From NCBI RefSeq assembly GCF_900099765.1, contig NZ_FNDX01000009.1, forward strand, positions 62,001 to 126,000: a stretch of DNA of 64,000 nucleotides, read 5' to 3'. The first letter of the stretch is position 1. Each line of letters opens with the position of its first letter. Position numbers and translations under genes: made by a program. The DNA comes from Paenibacillus typhae. Lineage in GTDB: Bacteria; Bacillota; Bacilli; Paenibacillales; Paenibacillaceae. Below the pieces are notes generated by a model. It was not told where the DNA came from, searched no databases, and saw only the letters and a program-made list of their open reading frames with translations. Of the stretch, positions 9,438 through 18,283 are shown piece by piece.

Positions 9438-10433
9438 TTACGCGCCACGCCGGCCGGAACCAAACACCAGCCCGGCCGATTGCTTTGCCTGTTCAACGAC
9501 CTGCATAACCTTGCCGCTGTGCTCCAGCATCTTGTTCACTGTGTTCAGGTCCCCTTCCCGGATGATCCGTTCAAATGCCTTGAATTCATCATACATCCGG
9601 TGAGGATGATTCTTCCGGTCTATCTTCACGGGCGGCTGTTTGCCCTGTACATATTCAAAGCTGTCAATCCCGTTTGCGGGCCCGGACATATGGATATATC
9701 CGCGGGTCCCCTGAATGTTCACTCCATTCTGCCCGGTGCTGTCCTTGGCCCCGATACAGACGCATTTGAATTCACCGTAATCCAGCAGCAGGATGCCGGA
9801 GGTATCAATGCCGCGGTCCATATTGGCATGATAGAGCACCTTCTCCGGACTCCCGAAGCAGCCGACTGCAAAATGGATATTATAAATATTGATATCCATC
9901 AGTGCCCCTCCTGCCAGCTCCGGATTAAAGGCAGGCAGCACCTCTCCGGCCAAAAAGGCATCGTACCTGGACGAATATTGGGAGTAATTGCATTCTACGA
10001 TTTTGAGCGGGCCCAGCTTGGGCAAATGCTCCTTCAGAAGCAGGTAATTGTTAAGATACTGGTTGGAAATAGCCTCGGCCAGAACCAGCCTGTTCTGAAG
10101 AGCTAGCCGCTGCAGCTCCAGGAATTCCTCCAGATTCGAGGTGAACGGCTTCTCGCAGATCACGTGTTTGCCTCTGAGCAACGCCTCCCTTGCGTATGTG
10201 AAGTGCAGATGATTCGGAAGTCCGATGTAGACTGTATCGACATCCGTATCCGCGAGCATTGCATCATAGCTGTGGTAAATCTGCGGGATTCTGTGTTTCT
10301 TTTGCAGCAAAAGCAGCTTCTCCTGATGTTCGGGCTTGGAACAGATCGCCTGTATAGCAATCCCCGGTATTTCCTGCACAAAGCTGAGCAGATCCAGGAC
10401 TATGTTCCCCGCTCCGGCAATTCCGAGCTTCAT
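9438..10433 (-). CDS. Gfo/Idh/MocA-family oxidoreductase (second gene of pair)
   Basis: A 331-residue NAD(P)-dependent sugar or inositol dehydrogenase-like protein. The N-terminal Rossmann fold shows GIAGAGNIV at about residues 4-12 and the conserved EKPFT motif near residue 95; the C-terminal half is the substrate domain (GGALMDINIYNIHFA). The ATG at 10433 is used because it overlaps the upstream stop as TGATG and has GAGGGG eight bases before it. This is translational coupling with the paralogue upstream. Substrate is unknown; the divergent RpiR-type regulator suggests a phosphosugar or amino-sugar route. Confidence 0.85.
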   Translation of the reverse strand: MKLGIAGAGNIVLDLLSFVQEIPGIAIQAICSKPEHQEKLLLLQKKHRIPQIYHSYDAMLADTDVDTVYIGLPNHLHFTYAREALLRGKHVICEKPFTSNLEEFLELQRLALQNRLVLAEAISNQYLNNYLLLKEHLPKLGPLKIVECNYSQYSSRYDAFLAGEVLPAFNPELAGGALMDINIYNIHFAVGCFGSPEKVLYHANMDRGIDTSGILLLDYGEFKCVCIGAKDSTGQNGVNIQGTRGYIHMSGPANGIDSFEYVQGKQPPVKIDRKNHPHRMYDEFKAFERIIREGDLNTVNKMLEHSGKVMQVVEQAKQSAGLVFGSGRRGA

Positions 10434-11452
10434 CAGCTGCACCCCTCGATCCCGCGTTCCAAAATTTCCATGACGGCAACCGTTTCATCATCCCTGATTG
10501 TTTTTTCCCGGCCGTTGACAATCGCCTCATAGATGTCGTCATAGACCCGGGCATAATCTCCTTTGGCGGATACAATCTTTTCTTCATGGTAGTTGCCCTC
10601 ATCATTCAGATAGGTCAGCGTCCCGTAATGTTCAGGCGTATCCACCCCGAAATCGGCATGTCCCTGCGGCAGGTAAAATAATTTGAGATGCTCTTCCTGG
10701 CGGTCGATCGAATGCTTGACGAATACTCCCTTTTTACCGTAGACCACAAAGCTCGGCCGGGCCTTCAGACGGAAAAAGCTCGATTTGACCGATACCTTCA
10801 GCGTGGAATAATAAAAGTCGAGATCAAAATAATCGTTCATTCTGCCTGATCCGAGCAGCTGCCGCACATCATAATGCACCCGGTCCGGTGTCCCGAAGTA
10901 AGAGATCACCTGATCAATCGTATGAACGCCATGTCCGAACAGGTAGCTGCCATACCGGGAAAACTGCGTAACCGAATTCGGAGTCTCCGGCCGGTAATAG
11001 TCATAATTCATCTCAACCTCCAGCAGCTCGCCAAGCTTGCCCGATTCAATTACTGCTCTCGTAGTGAGGAAGTCTGAATCATAACGTCTGTTCTGGTAAC
11101 ACTGGATAATCAGCTTCTTTTCCCGGGCATACTCAAAGATCGACTTTGCCTCTTCGGCGCTCATCATAAAAGGCTTCTCTACCAGCACATGTTTGCCGTG
11201 GTCAAGCGCCAGCTTGGCATATGAATAATGCGAATCGATATGTGTGCATACGACGACCAGTTGGATCTCGGCATCGTTCATTACGGCTTGGATATCATCT
11301 GTATACAGAACACCGGGAAGCTTGTCCCATTCTGCTTTGTACGGATTGCGGGCGTAAATGGTTTTTACCTTCAGATAGTCCCGGTTCAGGGCAAACGGCA
11401 AGTGATAGCGGTTGGTGCTTTTGCCGTTTCCAATATAAGCGATGGTCAGCAT
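10433..11452 (-). CDS. Gfo/Idh/MocA-family oxidoreductase (first gene of pair)
   Basis: A 339-residue oxidoreductase of the same superfamily as its downstream neighbour. Rossmann motif IAYIGNGKSTNRYHLP at the start, EKPFM near residue 95, and a C-terminal domain with HGVHTIDQVISYFG. The NGKST variant of the nucleotide-binding loop resembles the YhhX/YvaA branch. Two ATGs are near the 5' end; the one at 11452 has AGGGGG at the right distance, the earlier one none. A promoter (TTTACG, 16 bp, TATAAT) lies at 11482-11509. Two-gene operon divergent from an RpiR-type regulator. Confidence 0.85.
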   Translation of the reverse strand: MLTIAYIGNGKSTNRYHLPFALNRDYLKVKTIYARNPYKAEWDKLPGVLYTDDIQAVMNDAEIQLVVVCTHIDSHYSYAKLALDHGKHVLVEKPFMMSAEEAKSIFEYAREKKLIIQCYQNRRYDSDFLTTRAVIESGKLGELLEVEMNYDYYRPETPNSVTQFSRYGSYLFGHGVHTIDQVISYFGTPDRVHYDVRQLLGSGRMNDYFDLDFYYSTLKVSVKSSFFRLKARPSFVVYGKKGVFVKHSIDRQEEHLKLFYLPQGHADFGVDTPEHYGTLTYLNDEGNYHEEKIVSAKGDYARVYDDIYEAIVNGREKTIRDDETVAVMEILERGIEGCS

Positions 11453-11481
11453 GTGCATTCCCCCTGTGGTCTTTTTCGTTT

Positions 11482-11509
11482 ATTATAAAGGAACTTGTAC
11501 AGGCGTAAA
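11482..11509 (-). promoter_or_regulatory. Promoter of the Gfo/Idh pair
   Basis: Minus strand TTTACG (11504-11509), 16-bp spacer, TATAAT (11482-11487). It lies in the spacer shared with the divergent RpiR-type gene. Confidence 0.55.
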
Positions 11510-11598
11510 GAATCTGGAGGCAAAACGGTACAAACGACCAAATCACAGCACCATCTGCCCTTCATGATTGAACAAAATGTTTATCGAGGTGAAAAGCT

Positions 11599-12465
11599 TT
11601 GAAGCTGCTGCGGCAATTATCAGAAATGCCCCATTTTACAACTAATGAGCAGAGCATCGCAGCCTATATCCTGCACCACAGGGAAAATATGCTGCAGCTT
11701 AACATACAGGAGCTTGCCAAAGCTACCTATACGTCCCACTCGGCAATCAACCGGCTGACCCGTAAGCTCGGTTTATCCGGGTTCAAGGAGTTCACGCTCC
11801 AGCTTGCCCGCGAATTTCAGCAGCAAACCCAGATTCCCTCCAGTGTCGATCCGAATTATCCGTTTGGCTATGGGGAGACCGCGCTGCAGGTAGCAGGGGA
11901 AATAGCCGGACTAATGAAAGAAACGGTCAGCAGAGCCTATGCCTATCTGGACGATGAAGTCCTTGCACAGACAGCGGGCATGCTGGATCAGGCGAAAAGA
12001 ATCTTTATGTATGCCTTGGGGGATTCCCAGATCCGAGCCAGGAGCTTTCAGAACAAGCTGATCAAAATCAACAAATATGCTGTAATTGCAACAGAGCTGC
12101 ATGAATGGGCATACCATACCGTTAATCTGACGCCGGAGGACTGTGCAGTCTTTGTTACATATCACGGGAATTCACCGGTTTATTTAAAAGCAGCCCGCCA
12201 CCTCAGACGGCAGGGAGTCCCTGTTATTACCATTACCGCGGCCGCTCAAAGTGAGCTGGCACAGCTCAGTACGCATTGTATCTGTGTTCCTGATGACGAA
12301 GTCAAGCATGCCAAGATCGGAACCTTCTCCTCGCAGATGGCGTTTGAATATGTGCTGAATGTCATCTTTTCCTGTATCTATAAGATATCCTACAAGCATA
12401 ACAAAGAGTCTGCCGAGCAGACGCTGAACAGCCGTTACATTAATGAGCTAATGGACAGTGAGTAG
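11599..12465 (+). CDS. MurR/RpiR-family regulator with SIS domain
   Basis: A 288-residue regulator. Residues about 1-75 form the RpiR helix-turn-helix (ELAKATYTSHSAINRLTRKLG), and about 110-250 a sugar-isomerase (SIS) domain that binds phosphosugars, with the YALGDSQIRARSFQNKL and VFVTYHGNSPVYLKAARHL segments. The start is TTG at 11599, preceded by GAGGTGA; no ATG is suitably placed. It is divergent to the two Gfo/Idh oxidoreductases, so these are the likely targets and a phosphosugar the likely effector (inference). Confidence 0.88.
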   Translation: MKLLRQLSEMPHFTTNEQSIAAYILHHRENMLQLNIQELAKATYTSHSAINRLTRKLGLSGFKEFTLQLAREFQQQTQIPSSVDPNYPFGYGETALQVAGEIAGLMKETVSRAYAYLDDEVLAQTAGMLDQAKRIFMYALGDSQIRARSFQNKLIKINKYAVIATELHEWAYHTVNLTPEDCAVFVTYHGNSPVYLKAARHLRRQGVPVITITAAAQSELAQLSTHCICVPDDEVKHAKIGTFSSQMAFEYVLNVIFSCIYKISYKHNKESAEQTLNSRYINELMDSE

Positions 12466-12490
12466 TACGGTCCACAGCATTCATTCTATA

Positions 12491-12516
12491 CAAAAACAGC
12501 AGCTTGCGGCTGCTGT
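12491..12516 (-). terminator. Intrinsic terminator of the sugar dehydrogenase gene
   Basis: ACAGCAGC (12496-12503) pairs with GCTGCTGT (12509-12516). On the minus strand the stem is followed by a T-run (plus-strand AAAAA at 12492-12496), so it mainly serves the gene ending at 12561. Confidence 0.75.
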
Positions 12517-12560
12517 CCCTGTATTACAGGATACTCAGCCTTAGGCAGGCAGTGTAACAC

Positions 12561-13721
12561 TTAGCCTTCATCCAGCGCAGACAGGGAGACGCGGTACAGC
12601 TTGTCATCCTCCTCCTGAGGAGTACCCCGCCCGTCGGTATTATTGCTGACAAAATAAAGCATGTCATCTGCAATCAGCACATCACGGACCCGGCCATATC
12701 CGGTTACAACTTCCCGTTCCCCGCCAGTTTCCAGATTAAATGCCAGTATGGCACTGCCCCGCAGAGCCGCTGCATACAGCCTGCCGTCAGCATAAGCCAT
12801 GCCTGACGGCGCCCAGGTCGTATCACCGCCTGATGTGAATAAAGGCGTCACCATACCTTCCCTTTGTTCTTCCCCTTCGATAACCGGCCAGCCGTAATTC
12901 AGACCCGGTTCAATTTCGTTGATCTCATCATGGCTGCGGTTGCCATGCTCACTTGCATACAATACCCCGTCCTCCGTCCAGGCAAGACCCTGAGCATTCC
13001 GGTGGCCGTAGCTGTAGACATAGGAATCTGCAAACGGATTATCCTCCGGCACTGACCCATCGAGGTTCAGCCGCAGAATTTTGCCGCCCAGACTTCCGCG
13101 TTCCTGGGCAATCTCCGCATCACCGGCATCACCTGCCGTGGCATACAGCTTGCCGTCAGGTCCGATCCCAAGCCTTCCGCCATGATGCACAGAGCCGGCT
13201 GGAAGATTGTCAAGCAGCAGGTCTTCTTCCTTCCAGGCATCCTTCTCCAATCTGAGCGTTACGATGCGGTTAAAAATTTCCGGGCCTTCATCATAAGTGT
13301 AATAGGTATAAGCCAGTCCGGTCTCCGCAAAATCCGGATCAAGCGCAAGTCCCAGGAGGCCGGCCTCGGAAACGCCCGCCAGCTCCTTCTTCAGCTCAAC
13401 CCGCTGTTTTACCGCAGTCCCGTCTTCAATTTTCACGATGCTTCCGGTCCGCTCTGTTATATACAAGACATCGCCGTCCTTGGCTATTGACCAAGGCACT
13501 TCAAGATTAGCGGCAAGAACCTCCGGTTCCGGTACTGCGTCTGTTTCAGGAGCTGCTGTCTGTACAGGCAGCGCTGATACTCGCGGAGCTGAAGCCGCAG
13601 GCTGTTCCTGAACCTGATTCTCCTGCGCTGCCGGCAGGGACAGCGGCGGCTCTTCTGCTGCGGACGAGCAACCGGCGGTTATAAAAGCTGTCAGTAACGA
13701 TAACATCCAGATTTTTTTCAA
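12561..13721 (-). CDS. PQQ-type aldose sugar dehydrogenase-like lipoprotein
   Basis: A 386-residue exported protein. Residues 1-17 are a lipoprotein signal with lipobox TAGC (Cys18), then a proline/glutamine-rich tether to about residue 65, then a six-bladed beta-propeller of the soluble glucose/aldose dehydrogenase (YliI/GdhB) family. Typical blade segments are LEVPWSIAKDGDVLYITERTG, GLLGLALDPDF, VHHGGRLGIGPDGKLYATAGDAG and YSYGHRNAQGLAW. Family members oxidise aldoses with PQQ at the outer face of the membrane, although many homologues lack known activity. The start is TTG at 13721 behind AGAGGTG. Single gene with its own terminator. Confidence 0.88.
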   Translation of the reverse strand: MKKIWMLSLLTAFITAGCSSAAEEPPLSLPAAQENQVQEQPAASAPRVSALPVQTAAPETDAVPEPEVLAANLEVPWSIAKDGDVLYITERTGSIVKIEDGTAVKQRVELKKELAGVSEAGLLGLALDPDFAETGLAYTYYTYDEGPEIFNRIVTLRLEKDAWKEEDLLLDNLPAGSVHHGGRLGIGPDGKLYATAGDAGDAEIAQERGSLGGKILRLNLDGSVPEDNPFADSYVYSYGHRNAQGLAWTEDGVLYASEHGNRSHDEINEIEPGLNYGWPVIEGEEQREGMVTPLFTSGGDTTWAPSGMAYADGRLYAAALRGSAILAFNLETGGEREVVTGYGRVRDVLIADDMLYFVSNNTDGRGTPQEEDDKLYRVSLSALDEG

Positions 13722-13837
13722 TACGATGCACCTCTGCTCTCCTGTTTATGGGCTTCCTCCTGTCAGCTGTCTGTATATGTATTTATAAACGGATGCAGGT
13801 ACCCTAACTCAGGGAGCATTGCAGAGCTGCCGCCATC

Positions 13838-14194
13838 CTATTCTTCCAAAAGGATATCGCGCCGGCTTCTTGGAAGCTCGGCGACAACCAGATTATAGGA
13901 ATGGTCGATCATGTCATAAATCTCAGCCAGTGATAAGGAACCGTCGACGATAACGGTATTCCAGTGCTTTTTGTTCATATGATAGCCCGGTTTGACGGCC
14001 TCGAGCTGTTCACGCAGGTTCCCGGCAATTACAGGGTCGCATTTCAGATTGATCCGGAATTCATCCCTGGTTCCCCTAAAGATCAGCGCAAACATTTTAC
14101 CTCCGACTTTAATGACTTCCGATCCGGGTCCGAAGGGCTGCTCCAACCCCGCCCCCCGCTTGCTCAGGCAGTAAGCCGTAATCTTCTGCTTCAT
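13838..14194 (-). CDS. MmcQ/YjbR-family protein
   Basis: A 118-residue cytosolic protein of the MmcQ/YjbR (DUF419, CyaY-like fold) family. The family hallmarks are visible: KMFALI near residue 36, INLKCDP, and the HMNKKHWNTVIVDG segment at about 78-91. Members may bind DNA, but their role is not established. The start at 14194 follows GGGAGAGGT; a longer open frame upstream has no ribosome site and would overlap the divergent rnjA leader. Single gene. Confidence 0.85.
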   Translation of the reverse strand: MKQKITAYCLSKRGAGLEQPFGPGSEVIKVGGKMFALIFRGTRDEFRINLKCDPVIAGNLREQLEAVKPGYHMNKKHWNTVIVDGSLSLAEIYDMIDHSYNLVVAELPRSRRDILLEE

Positions 14195-14348
14195 CTCAGT
14201 ACCTCTCCCTTTAGCAGCAAGCTGCTTAATGCTTCTAATTATAAGAACTGGCGTTCTGCCAGGCAAGCCTGGAATTACGGTATTAAGGATAATAATCCGC
14301 GCGGCTATACATAATACCAGTAAACCTACAATAAAGGAGGCACGTATA

Positions 14349-16010
14349 ATGCCAGAGAACCGGCTTTGGATTGGTGCACTGGGCGGCGTAACGGAGATCG
14401 GCAAAAATATGTATTTCATTCAGTACGGTGATGATATTATCGTGGTTGACTGCGGCTCCAAGTTCCCCGATGAAAGCCTGCTGGGTATTGACCTGATCAT
14501 TCCGGATATTTCGTATCTGCTGGCTCATCCCGATAAAGTGAAGGCCCTGATCGTCACCCACGGCCATGAGGATCATATCGGAGGTATTCCGTATCTGCTG
14601 AAGCAGCTCAATCTTCCGCTGTATGCCTCCAGTCTCACGCTTGGTTTAATTGAAAGCAAGCTTAAAGAACACGGACTGCTCCGCCAGACCAGTCTGCACC
14701 GCATAGATTCGGAGTCCATTCTTGATTTTGGCAGCATTAAAGTGAGCTTTTTCAGAACCAACCACAGTATTCCCGATTGCCTTGGCGTTGTATTCGATAC
14801 ACCGGAAGGCACCGTTGTGCACACAGGCGACTTCAAGTTTGATATGACCCCTGTCAACAGACAGTATCCGGACATACATAAAATGGCCGACATCGGTAAA
14901 AAAGGCGTCCGTTTTCTGCTATCTGAAAGCACCAATGCCGAACGGCCCGGATTCACTCCGTCTGAGAGACTGGTGGGTACACACATTGAAGAAGCTTTTC
15001 AAAAAGCGGACCGCAGAATCTTCATCTCCACTTTTGCCTCGAATGTCCACCGCCTGCAGCAGATCGTTGATGCCGCCAGCCTGACCGGACGCAAGCTCGC
15101 CCTGCTTGGCCGGAGCATGGTGAACGTTGTAGGTGTATCCCAGGAGCTGGGATATTTGAATGTGCCGGATGGGATGCTGGTCGAACCCGCCGAAGCGGCC
15201 AAGCTGCCGCCGCATGAGATCGCCGTCCTGTGTACAGGGAGCCAGGGTGAGCCGATGGCCGCTTTGTCCCGGCTGGCAAATTCCAGCAACCGGCAGATGG
15301 AGATCAGTACCGGGGACACCGTGCTGCTCGCAGCCAATCCGATTCCCGGCAATGAACGCAATGTAGCCCGGATTATTGATAACCTCTACGTTCTGGGCGC
15401 CAAGGTCATCTATGGTTCGCGAAGCGAGCTTCATGTATCCGGGCATGGCAGCCAGGAGGAGCTGAAGCTGATGCTGACACTGATGAAGCCGGAATATTTC
15501 ATCCCGATTCACGGGGAATACCGGATGCTCCATCATCACCGCCTGCTGGCTGAGGCTGTAGGGGTTGAAGGGGACAAGATCTTCCTGCTGAAAAACGGCG
15601 AGCTGGTCGAATCCGCAGGCGGCGTTGTCAGACAGTCGGGACGCGTACCCGCCGGGCAAATCTATGTTGACGGCCTTGGCATCGGCGACATCGGCAACGT
15701 GGTTCTGCGGGACCGCCGCCAGTTGTCTGCAGACGGTATTCTGATCACGGTGATCACCCTGAGCCAGTCAGACGGACGGCTGCTGAATGAACCGGATACC
15801 ATTTCCCGCGGATTCATTTACGTCCGCAATTCGGACAAGCTGATCGAGGAGATTAATCAGCTTGTCGTAGCGACCCTCGAGAAATTGAACCAGGCAGACC
15901 TGGGCCAGTGGAATGTCATCAAACAGACCCTCAGAGAGGCTCTCGGGAAATTTCTGTACGAGAAAACCAAGCGCCGTCCAATGATCCTGCCGATTATTAT
16001 TGAAGTGTAA
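14349..16010 (+). CDS. rnjA: Ribonuclease J1
   Basis: A 553-residue metallo-beta-lactamase/beta-CASP ribonuclease with 5'-to-3' exo- and endonuclease activity in mRNA decay and rRNA processing. The metal site HGHEDH (about residues 74-79) is intact, which distinguishes it from RNase J2. Other conserved segments are VHTGDFKFD, LLSESTNAERPGFT, CTGSQGEPMAALSRLAN, PIPGN, SGHGSQEE, PIHGEYRM and the C-terminal end YEKTKRRPMILPIIIEV. Length matches B. subtilis RNase J1 (555). AAAGGAGG at 14333-14340 fixes the ATG at 14349. It is followed by a perfect palindrome and then the LysE-type gene. Paralogues are common in this group, so another copy may exist elsewhere. Confidence 0.93.
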   Translation: MPENRLWIGALGGVTEIGKNMYFIQYGDDIIVVDCGSKFPDESLLGIDLIIPDISYLLAHPDKVKALIVTHGHEDHIGGIPYLLKQLNLPLYASSLTLGLIESKLKEHGLLRQTSLHRIDSESILDFGSIKVSFFRTNHSIPDCLGVVFDTPEGTVVHTGDFKFDMTPVNRQYPDIHKMADIGKKGVRFLLSESTNAERPGFTPSERLVGTHIEEAFQKADRRIFISTFASNVHRLQQIVDAASLTGRKLALLGRSMVNVVGVSQELGYLNVPDGMLVEPAEAAKLPPHEIAVLCTGSQGEPMAALSRLANSSNRQMEISTGDTVLLAANPIPGNERNVARIIDNLYVLGAKVIYGSRSELHVSGHGSQEELKLMLTLMKPEYFIPIHGEYRMLHHHRLLAEAVGVEGDKIFLLKNGELVESAGGVVRQSGRVPAGQIYVDGLGIGDIGNVVLRDRRQLSADGILITVITLSQSDGRLLNEPDTISRGFIYVRNSDKLIEEINQLVVATLEKLNQADLGQWNVIKQTLREALGKFLYEKTKRRPMILPIIIEV

Positions 16011-16016
16011 TATACT

Positions 16017-16044
16017 GAAGGCCCGCGAAATTTCGCGGGCCTTC
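16017..16044 (+). terminator. Perfect 28-bp palindrome after rnjA
   Basis: GAAGGCCCGCGAAA and its exact reverse complement, centred at 16030/16031. The stem is very strong but no real T-tract follows, so it may act as an RNA-stabilising or partial terminator structure before the LysE-type gene. Confidence 0.6.
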
Positions 16045-16060
16045 AAATTGGTTGTCCTAC

Positions 16061-16113
16061 CTCCTCCTTTTTGCGAATAGGCTAGTACTGGCCAGTACCC
16101 TAAAAAGGAGGAG
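16061..16113 (+). promoter_or_regulatory. 5'-UTR hairpin that buries the ribosome site of the LysE-type gene
   Basis: CTCCTCCTTTTT (16061-16072) is exactly complementary to AAAAAGGAGGAG (16102-16113), which contains the Shine-Dalgarno sequence. The loop holds a further 14-bp palindrome GTACTGGCCAGTAC (16085-16098). The 12-bp stem should block translation unless opened, so a translational switch is possible. No known riboswitch class is recognised. Confidence 0.6.
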
Positions 16114-16119
16114 AACAAC

Positions 16120-16755
16120 ATTCATTCGTTTGTCTCTTATATGCTTCTGGGTTTATCCCTTTCCGCACCCATCGGACCCATAAACGCGGCTCAGCTGGAC
16201 AAGGGTCTGCGCGGGGGATTCCTTCATGCCTGGTCACTCGGGCTTGGTGCCGTCAGTGCAGACATCATCTATATGCTGCTCGTCTATTTCGGCATGATTC
16301 ATTTACTGGATGCACCGTTTGTCAAAGCATTTTTGTGGCTCTTCGGGTTTTTTGTCCTTGTCTATACGGGCATAGACGGAATCAGGAGTTCACGGGAAGT
16401 ATCAACAGCCGGTTTAAGAGGCGGCAGTGACACCTCTCTGTTCAGGTCCTTTCTGTCCGGCTTCCTGATGTCCCTGTTCAACCCCTTGTCCATTCTGTTC
16501 TGGTTCGGAATTTACGGCTCTGTGCTTGCCAAAGCAGCCAGCGAATTCCCCATGCAGCAGCTGCTCATTTACAGCGGAGGAATTGTACTTGGCATCCTGC
16601 TGTGGGATTTTTCGATGGCTGCCGCTTCAAGCGTATTCCGCAGACTGCTGACCACCCGTGTGCTGCAGGCTATTTCCGTCTTGTCAGGCCTCTCACTTAT
16701 CGGCTTCGGCCTGTATTTCGGAGTACAGGCTGCCCGGCTGCTGTTCCTTCACTAA
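16120..16755 (+). CDS. LysE-family exporter (apparent ATT start)
   Basis: A 211-residue membrane protein with about six hydrophobic segments and the LysE signature SLSAPIGPINAAQL near the N-terminus. The family exports amino acids or similar small molecules. The only in-frame ATG is at 16141, 29 bases from the strong AAGGAGG. The frame opens at 16081, with no ATG, GTG, TTG or CTG before 16141. An ATT at 16120, 8 bases after AAGGAGG, adds seven residues (xHSFVSY) and gives the N-terminal length typical of the family. ATT as start is therefore my best reading; 16141 is the alternative. The stop overlaps the convergent permease stop. Confidence 0.8.
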   Translation: MHSFVSYMLLGLSLSAPIGPINAAQLDKGLRGGFLHAWSLGLGAVSADIIYMLLVYFGMIHLLDAPFVKAFLWLFGFFVLVYTGIDGIRSSREVSTAGLRGGSDTSLFRSFLSGFLMSLFNPLSILFWFGIYGSVLAKAASEFPMQQLLIYSGGIVLGILLWDFSMAAASSVFRRLLTTRVLQAISVLSGLSLIGFGLYFGVQAARLLFLH

Positions 16756-18197
16756 ACCTTGCTTTTACGCAGCCGGATTCCCTTAATTCTGAATTCAGAG
16801 CCCAGGAGAGTCTGATGCCCGGAAATTTCAATGTCCTGCTGTTCCTGTTCCTGTTCCGCCGAGGCAGTTCCCTGTTTGCGCTTCACACGCTGGACAATAA
16901 AGTCACTTAGTGCGATTAAAGCAACAATCAGCAGGCTGATGAAGAAGCCCGGACGGCTTATTTTATGGAAAAGGGTGCCTGCAACCGCAGCTCCAATCAG
17001 AATAAGTCCGCTCCAGCGCTTCAGTCCGCCCAGCTTGCCGGATTTAAGCAGCTTGCCGGAAGATAGCAGAATCCATGACCAGTTATACAGAATCATGAGG
17101 CCTGCAGCAGTCGTGATGTATTCGTATACCCTGTCCGGCAGCCACAGCGACATCATAATGGCTCCGGTTAATCCGGCCGCAATCAGACAGAGCGCCAGAA
17201 ACGGATACTTGTCCTTCCATTTCTTTGCGAACATCCGGGGGGCATCCCCCTCTTGGGCCAGGGTAATCATCATGGAGGTAATCGCATACAGGGATGCGGT
17301 CATGGTCGAGAAGCCGGCTATAATCAGCACCCCGTTAAAGATGTGAGGGACAAAAGCCAGCCGGTCGCTGCTCAGCGCCAGCATAAACGGGCTTTCTTTA
17401 GGATTAAACGCACTGAGCGGAACCATAATAACGGCGAGACCGATGGATAATACATAGACCGTAGCCAGCGACAGCAGCATGACCTTGCCGGCCTTGGGCG
17501 CTTCCTCCGGATTCTCCAGCCTGTTCGCCATAATGCCCAGCACTTCGATGCCGCCATAAGCATAGAAGGCAAAAATAAAAGCAGACCACAGGCCAATTCC
17601 TCCGGAAGGAAGCCAGCCCTTGAAGCCGTTCGGCATATCGGGCGCATACTTGGCGCCTCCAATCCATCCGGCCAGAAAAGCCGCTGCCAGTATCAGAAAC
17701 ATCAGGATCGCTGACACTTTGATAACGGCCAGCACATTTTCCACCCGGTCAAACCCCTTGTTCCCGAAAAAGACGATGAGCAGACTAAGAACGGCATAGC
17801 CCGCTGCAAAGGTCCACATCGGCACCACCGGGAACCAGAACCGGGAGAAAATGGACAGCGCCGTAAGCTGGCTGCCCATAATCAGCAGCTCAGAGAACCA
17901 GTATACCCAGCCGCTGCCGAATCCGGCCCAGCTTCCGAATGCTTTTTTGGCATAGGACCGGAAGGAGCCCTGTTCAGGATGCTGGGCAGTCATTTGCGCC
18001 AGCGCATCAAAGACAACATATGTACCGGCAGCTGCCAGCAAATAAACAAGCAGCACGGCCGGGCCTCCAATGGAAATGGCCAGTCCTGAACCGAGAAAAT
18101 ATCCTGTGCCGATCGTTCCGGCAACCCCAAGCAAACTTAACTGCCACCATTTCAGTTTCTTTTCCTGTGTTTTCTCTTTACCCGAAGCCTGATTCAT
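16752..18197 (-). CDS. APC-superfamily amino-acid permease
   Basis: A 481-residue integral membrane transporter with about 12 hydrophobic segments. The N-terminus carries the APC motif LSLLGVAGTIGTGYFLGSG, and the TM6 region YAYGGIEVLGIMANRLENPE is typical of proton-coupled amino-acid permeases (RocE/AapA/YtnA type). Substrate is unknown. AGGACGG stands five bases before the ATG at 18197, favoured over an ATG 15 bases upstream. A perfect 13-bp inverted repeat lies just upstream. Its 3' end overlaps the LysE-type exporter by four bases, an unusual convergent pairing of an importer and a possible exporter. Confidence 0.9.
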   Translation of the reverse strand: MNQASGKEKTQEKKLKWWQLSLLGVAGTIGTGYFLGSGLAISIGGPAVLLVYLLAAAGTYVVFDALAQMTAQHPEQGSFRSYAKKAFGSWAGFGSGWVYWFSELLIMGSQLTALSIFSRFWFPVVPMWTFAAGYAVLSLLIVFFGNKGFDRVENVLAVIKVSAILMFLILAAAFLAGWIGGAKYAPDMPNGFKGWLPSGGIGLWSAFIFAFYAYGGIEVLGIMANRLENPEEAPKAGKVMLLSLATVYVLSIGLAVIMVPLSAFNPKESPFMLALSSDRLAFVPHIFNGVLIIAGFSTMTASLYAITSMMITLAQEGDAPRMFAKKWKDKYPFLALCLIAAGLTGAIMMSLWLPDRVYEYITTAAGLMILYNWSWILLSSGKLLKSGKLGGLKRWSGLILIGAAVAGTLFHKISRPGFFISLLIVALIALSDFIVQRVKRKQGTASAEQEQEQQDIEISGHQTLLGSEFRIKGIRLRKSKV

Positions 18198-18216
18198 GAA
18201 TACCGTCCTCATTCTC

Positions 18217-18248
18217 TCTAGAATTTGAGCGTTTCCTCAAATTCTAGA
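18217..18248. promoter_or_regulatory. Inverted repeat upstream of the permease
   Basis: TCTAGAATTTGAG (18217-18229) and its exact complement (18236-18248) around a six-base loop, about 20 bases before the permease start. No T-tract follows, so an operator or 5'-UTR hairpin is more likely than a terminator. Confidence 0.45.
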
Positions 18249-18283
18249 GTTCCCGTTCAGCGGCATATTCATGAAACCAATTA

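Noticed and set aside
16017..16113. yybP-ykoY manganese riboswitch before the LysE-type gene
   Set aside because: Exporters are typical targets, but the leader is too short and lacks the conserved class sequences; only a simple long stem is seen.
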